DNA of 11,686 nucleotides from JAAOZN01 sp964421575 (GTDB taxonomy: Archaea > Thermoproteota > Nitrososphaeria > Nitrososphaerales > JAAOZN01), in contig CAYQXI010000020.1 in the NCBI GenBank assembly GCA_964421575.1, positions 1 through 11,686 on the forward strand. The letters are read 5' to 3'. This document shows, one piece after another, positions 1 through 6,790 of the stretch. A program made the position numbers and the translations under genes. How positions within the stretch are numbered: the stretch's first letter is position 1; each line of letters begins with the position of its first letter. The notes under the pieces are model-generated. The model had not been told where the DNA came from, ran no database searches, and was given only the letters and a program-made list of their open reading frames with translations.

Positions 1-43
1 CTCGATGATTTTTATATTCGATTATTGTGCAAACATTGCCACG

Positions 44-51
44 TTTAAATT
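44..51 (+). promoter_or_regulatory. Probable TATA box for the nuclease pair
   Basis: TTTAAATT lies 58 bases before the ATG at 109. With normal archaeal spacing, transcription would begin near position 75, leaving a leader of about 35 bases that contains a purine-rich GGGGAAGG (93-100) as ribosome binding site. A second AT-rich stretch, TTTATATT (11-18), could serve a gene outside the window. I see no gene in 1-108. The call rests on base pattern and spacing only. Confidence 0.4.
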
Positions 52-108
52 AGACATAAAAAACATAATAACCCTTGAGTAAATTAAATAAAGGGGAAGG
101 CTTTCCAC

Positions 109-1434
109 ATGAGCTTTACAGCTTCTCGGGAGGATTTCAAACTATACTTAACCTGTCCAAGGAAGCTTGCATTCAAATGTTTAGGTGTTAAGGTTAGGGA
201 GGGAAAGTCCACCTTTAGACTTCCGCTCTCCCATACTATAGGCGTATCTGGTGAAAAGCTTACCGAGCAGGTTTTAGAGATTATAGCGAGTTTGCAGACT
301 GAGCGTTCTGCAGGCGAGTATGTAGAGGTCTATGAGAAGAGGAGTGGGGATGTAAGAGGGGCTATAGAGATGATTATAGAAACGTTAAGCACAGTGGAAG
401 AAGCTCATATTGAAATTGAAGATGAAAATCTGAGGAGGAATATTGACCCACTCGTCGAATCCACAATTGAAGAAACGTTTGGTAAGATAAAGGGAACCTC
501 TTTCTCATTTTCTGATTTTAATCTAGAGTCGTATAAGGAGGAAATGAAGAAGGGTTTCCTAAATATTCTGAAGAGTATGTTAGATAAAGTTCCGAAGGTG
601 CTGGCTGTCTATAAACCCGTGTTGAGGAACCGAGATACCTGCTCTCTAGGTTTTCCAGACTATCAGGTTGAGACGGAGAAAGGCCATATGTTGTTGGAAG
701 TCAAAAACGTAGCGGACTTAAGCAGAGCGATACAAGGAGCGAAGGATGACCTACTGTACTATAATTCTCTTCTAGCGGATCAAGAGCTGGGAGATTCTGT
801 GTGGCTGGGAAGGGCATTACCTACTCCTGTAACGTCTCTTATAGTGCTACCTAGGCAAGGTGTTGTTAAGGAAGTTCTAGAACCTATACCAAACTTTAGA
901 GATGTCGCAGTTGAGATCTGGAAGATTAAGAGAGCAGCTTTGGTGAACAGAGTGTTACCAGATGTTAGACGAGTCTCATCGGTTTGTGGTCGATGTGGGT
1001 ACAGAAAATTCTGTGAAAAAATGATGGTAAAGCAGATAGAACCTGCTAAACCTCTACCATTAGTATACGCTATGGCGAAGTATGAATTAGAAGACGTGGA
1101 AAAACCTATGCGTCAAGTCTCTTTGGACGTGCCGTCTGCTTTTTGGAGGGCCTACTCTGAACTTAGAAGGAAAGTTGCTGAGGGTGATGAAAAGGCTAAA
1201 GAAGACCTAAACAAGATGACTGAATACCTTAATTGGCTTCACTTGAAACGTCAAGAAGATATATGTAAAATACTCTATAGATCTATGCCGAATGAGTTTG
1301 ATAGCTGGGGAGGGCTAAACTTTCTAAGAGAAAACTTTTCGAGGGTAACAGCTATAGCACATATGTTATATCCAACTCATGAGGATAATGTAAGAGTTAT
1401 TCTTAGAGTTGCTAGGAAGAGGTGGGAGAGCTAG
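109..1434 (+). CDS. Cas4/RecB-like PD-(D/E)XK nuclease with iron-sulfur cysteines
   Basis: A 441-residue protein built like Cas4 and AddB-type nucleases. The N-terminus has the typical YLTCPRKLAF signature containing Cys16. The nuclease core reads GFPDY (Asp184), then LEVKN (Glu197, Lys199), which supply the metal-binding and catalytic residues of the PD-(D/E)XK fold. Downstream comes Cys293-x2-Cys296-x5-Cys302. Together with Cys16 this gives the four ligands expected for a 4Fe-4S cluster that staples the fold. Such enzymes cut or resect DNA ends and act in the cytoplasm; Cas4 trims CRISPR spacer precursors. The protein is about twice the length of a usual Cas4: residues 50-165 form a charged, probably helical insertion, and residues 310-441 form a C-terminal region I do not recognise. 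The motif before the core has Glu49 where RecB/Cas4 relatives usually have His, and the QxxxY-type position reads D214-LLY-Y218. The next gene begins one base after its stop, so the two are probably one operon. Without cas1/cas2 nearby, a repair role is as likely as CRISPR adaptation. Confidence 0.78.
   Translation: MSFTASREDFKLYLTCPRKLAFKCLGVKVREGKSTFRLPLSHTIGVSGEKLTEQVLEIIASLQTERSAGEYVEVYEKRSGDVRGAIEMIIETLSTVEEAHIEIEDENLRRNIDPLVESTIEETFGKIKGTSFSFSDFNLESYKEEMKKGFLNILKSMLDKVPKVLAVYKPVLRNRDTCSLGFPDYQVETEKGHMLLEVKNVADLSRAIQGAKDDLLYYNSLLADQELGDSVWLGRALPTPVTSLIVLPRQGVVKEVLEPIPNFRDVAVEIWKIKRAALVNRVLPDVRRVSSVCGRCGYRKFCEKMMVKQIEPAKPLPLVYAMAKYELEDVEKPMRQVSLDVPSAFWRAYSELRRKVAEGDEKAKEDLNKMTEYLNWLHLKRQEDICKILYRSMPNEFDSWGGLNFLRENFSRVTAIAHMLYPTHEDNVRVILRVARKRWES
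1424..1428 (+). promoter_or_regulatory. Ribosome binding site that decides the exonuclease start
   Basis: GGGAG, preceded by GAGGTG at 1419-1424, lies inside the end of the Cas4-like gene. It is 7 bases before TTG 1436 and 10 before GTG 1439. This favours a start at 1436 or 1439 over the upstream in-frame TTG at 1409, which would add nine residues before the conserved RIYLDVET strand. Confidence 0.5.
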
Positions 1435-1435
1435 C

Positions 1436-2083
1436 TTGGTGAGAATATATCTAGATGTTGAAACATATAGGCAGCGAAAAGAGGATGCGTTTGTAAACGA
1501 GAAAGTAATAGCTATAGGTTTACTTGAAGACTTTACACCTTACACGCAAGATAACTTGAATCAGCCCGTTAAGGAATTGTTATTCACAGAATGGGAACTG
1601 GGTGCTGAAGAAGAAGTTATTAAGACCTTTTACAGCTATCTTAAGAAACTACTTACGAATGGAGCCAGGTTTATCGTTGTAGTTGGTTTTAATATCCTAA
1701 GAATGGATATCCCGCTTCTAATCCAGAAAGGCGTTAAATTTGAAGAAGATTTGAGCAAGTTAAATCAGCTATGGCACAATATGTTTACAGTTGACCTCTT
1801 TCAACTCTTACTCTTGGCTAACAACTTTGCGTTTAAAGGCCTAAGATTGGCTAAAATAATCCAGTTAATCAGAGATAAGTTGAGCTGCAATAATGCTCCT
1901 CCACTTGAAGAGCACGGTGAAGAGGTAGCTAGAGCTTATGACGAAAAAAGATATGATAATATAGAGAAGTGGCTTAAGCAGGACCTTTATGCCCTTAGAT
2001 ACTTAGACCTTTCTGGCGCTATGGTTAAACTTGTAGAACACTCGTTAAAGGAAGGCAGACGACTTTTCCTGGATTCTGAATAA
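1436..2083 (+). CDS. RNase H-like DEDD-family 3'-5' exonuclease-like protein
   Basis: About 215 residues with the order of a DEDD 3'-5' exonuclease of the kind related to the proofreading domain of family B polymerases. Motif I is IYLDVET (Asp7, Glu9) and motif II is GFNILRMD (Asn86, Asp91). A conserved-looking TVDLFQL (Asp120) follows, and motif III is WLKQDLYAL (Asp173). These four acids would bind two metal ions for removal of 3' nucleotides from DNA or RNA. Motif III normally has Tyr or His four or five residues before the last Asp. Here Trp169 stands at the Tyr position, so activity may be altered. The family is otherwise a stand-alone cytoplasmic domain of this length; no other domain is visible. 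The start is not certain (TTG 1436, GTG 1439 or TTG 1409); I chose 1436 from the binding-site spacing. Coupling to the Cas4-like gene suggests joint action on DNA ends, which is inference. The stop lies 7 bases from the oppositely oriented nusA stop. Confidence 0.72.
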   Translation: MVRIYLDVETYRQRKEDAFVNEKVIAIGLLEDFTPYTQDNLNQPVKELLFTEWELGAEEEVIKTFYSYLKKLLTNGARFIVVVGFNILRMDIPLLIQKGVKFEEDLSKLNQLWHNMFTVDLFQLLLLANNFAFKGLRLAKIIQLIRDKLSCNNAPPLEEHGEEVARAYDEKRYDNIEKWLKQDLYALRYLDLSGAMVKLVEHSLKEGRRLFLDSE

Positions 2084-2090
2084 AGTTTGT

Positions 2091-2537
2091 CTATTGGGAA
2101 ACTATGTGGACGTTTGCTATCTCGAAATAGCGTTTAGCTAGGAGCCTCGCCTTCTCAGCATTCTTCCCATTTCTACCTACGACTGCGCTCTTCTTCTTAG
2201 CATCGACAACCACTACAGCGATCTTAGATCCGTCAAGCTTCTCTGTTAGGCGGACATCAAGAACATACTTCGGGTCAAGGGCGTTCTTTATGAAGGTCTT
2301 CGGGTCGTCAGAGTATTCAACGAGCTCCACAGGCTTACCGACTAAACGCTGAAGCGTTTTAACCACTATACCGTTCTTGCCTATAGCTCGCCCCATCTCT
2401 CCTTGGTTTACTACGTAAATCACTCTTCCGTTCTTCTCATCTATAACGCAGTCTCTGACACCAGCACCCGAAACGCTCTGGAAGAGCGACATCAACCCCA
2501 ATTCTTCTGAAGTTAGTTTGATTCTTTGCGTACCCAT
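2091..2537 (-). CDS. nusA: Archaeal NusA-like transcription factor with two KH domains
   Basis: A 148-residue protein that matches the short archaeal NusA: two KH RNA-binding domains without the S1 and N-terminal polymerase-binding domains of bacterial NusA. The first KH loop is GKNG (53-56) within QGEMGRAIGKNGIVVK; the second is GRNG (121-124) within SAVVGRNGKNAEKARLLAKR. The family is thought to bind nascent RNA and to influence elongation or termination, but its archaeal role is not well defined. It is last in the minus-strand operon, 52 bases after rpl30e. That spacing is larger than between the other genes, so it may have its own weak promoter or binding site. The ATG at 2537 is preceded by GATGGGG. 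The usual next gene, rps12, is absent: downstream lies the convergent exonuclease gene. Assignment rests on length, both GxxG loops and gene order. Confidence 0.92.
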   Translation of the reverse strand: MGTQRIKLTSEELGLMSLFQSVSGAGVRDCVIDEKNGRVIYVVNQGEMGRAIGKNGIVVKTLQRLVGKPVELVEYSDDPKTFIKNALDPKYVLDVRLTEKLDGSKIAVVVVDAKKKSAVVGRNGKNAEKARLLAKRYFEIANVHIVSQ

Positions 2538-2589
2538 AGCCCCATCTTCACTACCTTAACTCAAGAGTATACCTTCTATAGAGAGGAAT

Positions 2590-2913
2590 TTAAGCATAAC
2601 TCGGCTGCACCGCCTCATTCAATAACGGTGTAATATCAGTGTCTCCAGCCGCTTTAATAGCCAATGCAGAGACTCTGAACCTTTTACCGCATAGAGTACC
2701 CAATTCAAACGATGTTCCATCATAAGCAAATGTTGGGACGTTCGCGGCACGACAGGCTTCGATCAACTGCTTGATTTTATCTTGAGGTATTTTTGTTGAA
2801 TAGACAACTATCTTGGAGCCCCGAACTGATTTCTGAACCTCTCTAAGCCCTATGACACATTTACCCGTCTTGACAACTTTTGATAGTATTTGGCCGAGTT
2901 CCCTCTTGTTCAT
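2590..2913 (-). CDS. rpl30e: Ribosomal protein L30e (eL30)
   Basis: A 107-residue protein of the L7Ae/L30e/S12e/Gadd45 family, a component of the large ribosomal subunit that binds kink-turn RNA. Recognisable segments are the N-terminal helix with GKCVIGLREVQKSVRGSK (residues 17-34), the strand and helix KIVVYSTKIPQDKIKQL, and the C-terminal signature ELGTLCGKRFRVSALAI (70-86), which is diagnostic for archaeal L30e. Length is normal for the family. It lies between rpoA and nusA exactly as in many archaeal genomes. Its ATG is 6 bases after the rpoA stop, and the rpoA stop codon is itself part of the GGTTGATC element that may act as ribosome binding site, so translation is probably coupled. Nothing unusual is seen. 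Confidence 0.95.
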   Translation of the reverse strand: MNKRELGQILSKVVKTGKCVIGLREVQKSVRGSKIVVYSTKIPQDKIKQLIEACRAANVPTFAYDGTSFELGTLCGKRFRVSALAIKAAGDTDITPLLNEAVQPSYA

Positions 2914-2919
2914 AGTTGA

Positions 2920-5900
2920 TCAACCTTGCATGTATAGATCCACCATACCTGTACCAACTGGTATGGGCAGACCTACTATTACGTTTTCGGTCACGCCTTT
3001 AAGCTCATCCACTTCGCCTTTAACCGCGGCCTCAGCCAATGTTGGGACTGTTATTTCGAAGGCTGCTCTGGCGAGTACGCTCGTCTTTGTCCCAGCTACG
3101 CCGTGTCTTCCTATTTGCTGAACCTCTCCCTTAGCTGTCATTAAATCAGCGATTAGGTATATGTGCCTAATATCGACTTCAAGCCCTTGTTCATCTAATG
3201 TGCTCATTATTTCCTTTACTAGCGCTGTTCTAGCAGCCTCTATGCCGAGTACTGTCGCTATCTCAAAGATGTTGTTGGTTATAGTTCTTCTACGGTCTAC
3301 GCCCTCAACTTTGAGTGTCTTAGAAAAGTTTGAGCCTGAAGTTCTTATGAACCACTCATCACCCTCCTTCTCAACCGTAACTCTGTTAACATTAGGTATT
3401 CCTTTGACCTTCATATTCAATATCTTATCCAACTGTATATTCAAACCTATTAGGTCGAGCCCCGTTAGATAGACCATTAAGGTGAGGTTAGCCTCATCAA
3501 CCTCAACCTTCCGCTTACCACCCTCAATTACCTTCTTAACCTCTTGAAGTGTGCAGTCTCTTTCAGCGAGTTTATCTTTATCGAATCTTAGCACGATCGC
3601 TCCACTCGCATAGTCGACTTCAGCATCAGCGATGAGGTCACTAACTTTGGTGAAGAGGATCTGCTTAGCGACTTTAAGTGCGACTTTATTCAAAATCTTA
3701 CTCTTCTCCTGCTCTAATTCTTCAGGAGAGAGCTTAGCCCATTTCTCTTTATTCTCCTTTTCAGCCTTCTTAAGCTCAGCAGCAGCATAATCTGGGTCTA
3801 TGTAGACCGTCATGGAAGCCTTGCTTGGCTGCTTTCTAGCATCAACCAGCTCTATCAACCTAGGTAGGCCAAGTGTGACATCCTTCTCTCTTACACCTGC
3901 AAAGTGGAAGGTTCGGAGTGTCATCTGGGTGCCAGGTTCGCCTACAGACTGCGCAGCAACTACACCTATCGCTTCACCTGGCTCAACTGTAGCTTTCTTA
4001 AGGAGTTCGACTACGCGTTTGCAGACATTTTCGACAGATTTAATCTCCAAGGGGTTCTCTTTGAGTGCTGCGTACAAGTCTTGGATCAACCTTGGGTTGA
4101 GCTCTTTAGCGTATTTAGAAACAACCTTCTTGATCTCCTCTTCTGATGCTGGTTTAGATGTCTTTGAGATAAGAGCCTCTGTTTCTACAAGCCTTGGTAT
4201 GTTAACCGCCATACCATGATCACTCTTGGCCGGATCAACACCGTCTTCACCATAAACGAACTGAATGATATGCCCGTATGGATCTCTTACACTAAGGTCG
4301 TATTCGACTCTAAGGTGCTCCATAGCGTTCACAAGCCTACGCTGCATATACCCACTCTGCTGCGTTCTGACCGCTGTATCTACAAGCCCCTCACGCCCAC
4401 CCATAGCATGGAAGAAGAATTCCACCGGAGACAACCCATCTCTGTAATTAGATTTGACGAATCCTTTTGCGTCTGGGGATCGTTCGCCTGGGAGGAAGTG
4501 TGGTAGGGCTCTATCTTGATAGCCTTTCTCTATACGGCGCCCACGCACAGACTGCTGCCCTAAAGAAGCCGCCATCTGACCTATGTTGAGCAGAGACCCC
4601 CTAGCACCCGTTCTAGCCATAATCACTCCTGGGTTCGATTCTGGGAAGGATCTGTCAGCAATTCTCCCAGCCCTATCTCTTGCCCTCTGAAGCTCATTCA
4701 CAATGTATAGCTCAAGTGCTTCCTCGGGCGATAACCCTCGCGCCAAAGGTAGCTGCTTCTTCTCATAGAGCTCAAACAGCCTTTCCACTTCATTATATGC
4801 TTCTTTAATGGCTTGGTCTATCTTCTTTCGGACATCTTCAGGTAATTCAAGGTCGTCGTAACCGTAAGTGAAGCCTCTCCTCGTAATATAGGCTTTCAGA
4901 ACAGCGAGCACGGAGTTTAGGAACCTCCTCGCCTCTTCTGTGCCATAATCTTTGGTTAGTCGATGTAGCAGACTATTAGGCTCCTCAGCACCTATAGCCG
5001 CTCTATCTATAACTCCGCTGACCAGTTCACCATTCTTCACAATAACATCCTTCACATTACCCTTAGCCCATTTAGAGGCCATAACGTAGTTGAAGTCCTT
5101 CGGGAGGAAGAGTGAAAAGAGCTGCTTACCACTGTAGAGCGGCTCCGGCGTCTTCTCAATAGGCTCAGGTAGCGGACCAACATACCCTCCAGCCAAAGCT
5201 AGGTTGGTGAATTCCTCTTTAGTGAATATGGTTGAGTCGTGAGTCAGCAGATATGCCGCAGTAAGATAATCTCGTATAGCCCCTATGATAGGTCCACCAT
5301 ATCTGGGTGAGATGATCTGATCCTGCACCCTCATAAGCATAAGAGCCTCCGCCCTAGCCTCCTCACTTTGCGGTACGTGGAGATTCATCTCATCACCGTC
5401 GAAGTCAGCGTTATAGGGTGGGCAGACGGCTGGGTGTAGTCTGAAGGTTCGGTAAGGTAGCACTTTAACAAAATGAGCCATTATAGACATTCTGTGTAAG
5501 GATGGTTGTCTGTTAAAGAGCACTATGTCTCCATCCATAAGGTGTCTCTCGACAATATAACCTGGACTAAGGCTCTCCGCTAGGGCTGAGCGGTCTGAAG
5601 CGTAGTCTAAGCGTATCTTTACACCATCAGGCCTAATCACGTAATTAGCGCCGGGGTGCTTCTCAGGACCGTTCAGAACTAGCTGCTTTAAGAACTCTAT
5701 ATTCCAAGGAGCCACCCTCTCTGGTATAGTGAGCTTCTTCGCAACTTCATAAGGCACACCAACTTCACAGATATCGAGATTAGCGTCGGGGGAGATTACG
5801 GTTCTGCTTGAAAAGTCAACCCTCTTACCAGAGAGGCTACCTCTAAACCGCCCCTCCTTACCCTTCAGCCTTTGGCTCAGCGTCTTCAGCGGTCTGCCGG

Positions 5901-6786
5901 AGCGGTGGTGCGCTTGAGGTATACCAGAGACCTCATTATCGAAGTATGTTGTAACTTGGTACTGAAGCAGATCAACCAGATCCTGAACTATAAGGGGTGG
6001 GGTACCAGACTCCTTACTCTCCTTAACCCTCTGATTAACTCTCAGTATATCCACAAGCTTGTGAGTCAAGTCGTCTTCAGAGCGTATGCCCGACTCCAAA
6101 GTGATAGATGGTCTTACACAAACCGGGGGGACAGGAAGAACTTGTAGAACAAACCACTCCGGTCTTGTGGTGGATGGATCATACCCCAAGAGCCTAAGAT
6201 CATCATCAGGCACCCGCTCAAGCCTCTCCCGTATAGCGACTGGGAGTAGGCGGGTAGCACCACCCCACTCAGTAATCTCGTGAAAAGTCGTAGGTTTGGT
6301 AAACTCAATCTCATATTGAGGCTTATTGCAGTGCGGGCAGACTTTAGCCTTCTTGGTCTTCGCAAGGATCTCCTTCGTAATCTCCTCAGCAAGAGTAGGT
6401 GCAGAAGGCTCTTTCTTAGCTAACTCAGCGTGATACGAGTCGATTTCCTCCTGGGATAGAAGAAGCCTACCACAATACCTGCAGGTTGAAACCAGTATCT
6501 TTCGAACATCTTCGACGAAGGCAATATGTAATACAGGCTCAGCCAACTCGATATGGCCGAAGTGACCAGGGCATCTAGCTGAGGTGTTCCCACAAGTAGC
6601 ACACTTTTGGCCTGGTTCCAGTGTTCCGAGTCTGCTATCCATAAGGCCTCCTGTGACTGGCATTCCGTCTTCATCGTATGTTTCAGGTGCAGAGATCTCC
6701 GCTACGGAGTACCTTCTGATTTCGTTAGGTGAGAAGACCGAGAATTTGATCGCATCTATCATCTTTATGCCTTCTTCTATCAACAT
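2920..6786 (-). CDS. rpoA: DNA-directed RNA polymerase largest subunit, fused A'/A''
   Basis: A 1288-residue subunit equivalent to bacterial beta' and eukaryotic Rpb1, forming the clamp and half of the active site. The N-terminal zinc site is Cys62, Cys65, Cys72 and His75 (CATCGNTSARCPGHFGH); a second has Cys102, Cys105, Cys150 and Cys153. The catalytic loop NADFDGDEMN (459-468) supplies Asp461, Asp463 and Asp465, which hold the magnesium for nucleotide addition. The region around 719-815 covers the funnel and bridge-helix parts. GEAIGVVAAQSVGEPGTQMT (937-956) and the following TLRTFHFAG hold the trigger-loop elements. In most archaea a gene break falls before that segment, giving A' of about 880 and A'' of about 390 residues. 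Here the frame continues without stop or shift. Residues about 1000-1045 contain a charged insertion relative to the A'' sequences I recall. The ATG at 6786 has GGTG seven bases upstream and lies 4 bases after the rpoB stop; a second ATG, 24 bases further in, is a possible alternative. Confidence 0.97.
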   Translation of the reverse strand: MLIEEGIKMIDAIKFSVFSPNEIRRYSVAEISAPETYDEDGMPVTGGLMDSRLGTLEPGQKCATCGNTSARCPGHFGHIELAEPVLHIAFVEDVRKILVSTCRYCGRLLLSQEEIDSYHAELAKKEPSAPTLAEEITKEILAKTKKAKVCPHCNKPQYEIEFTKPTTFHEITEWGGATRLLPVAIRERLERVPDDDLRLLGYDPSTTRPEWFVLQVLPVPPVCVRPSITLESGIRSEDDLTHKLVDILRVNQRVKESKESGTPPLIVQDLVDLLQYQVTTYFDNEVSGIPQAHHRSGRPLKTLSQRLKGKEGRFRGSLSGKRVDFSSRTVISPDANLDICEVGVPYEVAKKLTIPERVAPWNIEFLKQLVLNGPEKHPGANYVIRPDGVKIRLDYASDRSALAESLSPGYIVERHLMDGDIVLFNRQPSLHRMSIMAHFVKVLPYRTFRLHPAVCPPYNADFDGDEMNLHVPQSEEARAEALMLMRVQDQIISPRYGGPIIGAIRDYLTAAYLLTHDSTIFTKEEFTNLALAGGYVGPLPEPIEKTPEPLYSGKQLFSLFLPKDFNYVMASKWAKGNVKDVIVKNGELVSGVIDRAAIGAEEPNSLLHRLTKDYGTEEARRFLNSVLAVLKAYITRRGFTYGYDDLELPEDVRKKIDQAIKEAYNEVERLFELYEKKQLPLARGLSPEEALELYIVNELQRARDRAGRIADRSFPESNPGVIMARTGARGSLLNIGQMAASLGQQSVRGRRIEKGYQDRALPHFLPGERSPDAKGFVKSNYRDGLSPVEFFFHAMGGREGLVDTAVRTQQSGYMQRRLVNAMEHLRVEYDLSVRDPYGHIIQFVYGEDGVDPAKSDHGMAVNIPRLVETEALISKTSKPASEEEIKKVVSKYAKELNPRLIQDLYAALKENPLEIKSVENVCKRVVELLKKATVEPGEAIGVVAAQSVGEPGTQMTLRTFHFAGVREKDVTLGLPRLIELVDARKQPSKASMTVYIDPDYAAAELKKAEKENKEKWAKLSPEELEQEKSKILNKVALKVAKQILFTKVSDLIADAEVDYASGAIVLRFDKDKLAERDCTLQEVKKVIEGGKRKVEVDEANLTLMVYLTGLDLIGLNIQLDKILNMKVKGIPNVNRVTVEKEGDEWFIRTSGSNFSKTLKVEGVDRRRTITNNIFEIATVLGIEAARTALVKEIMSTLDEQGLEVDIRHIYLIADLMTAKGEVQQIGRHGVAGTKTSVLARAAFEITVPTLAEAAVKGEVDELKGVTENVIVGLPIPVGTGMVDLYMQG

Positions 6787-6790
6787 ATTC

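Noticed and set aside
93..106. Small inverted repeat GGAA/TTCC over the ribosome binding site of the Cas4-like gene
   Set aside because: The arms are only four base pairs, too weak to be a believable hairpin or operator.
1..2083. CRISPR array or further cas genes near the Cas4-like gene
   Set aside because: I see no direct repeats with regular spacing and no Cas1 or Cas2-like frame in the window; the left edge cuts off what may lie upstream.
3812..4219. Open frame of 135 codons on the plus strand opposite rpoA
   Set aside because: It lies wholly inside the strongly conserved rpoA coding sequence, in antisense, and its translation shows no family pattern. The same holds for the other plus-strand frames across rpoA and rpoB.
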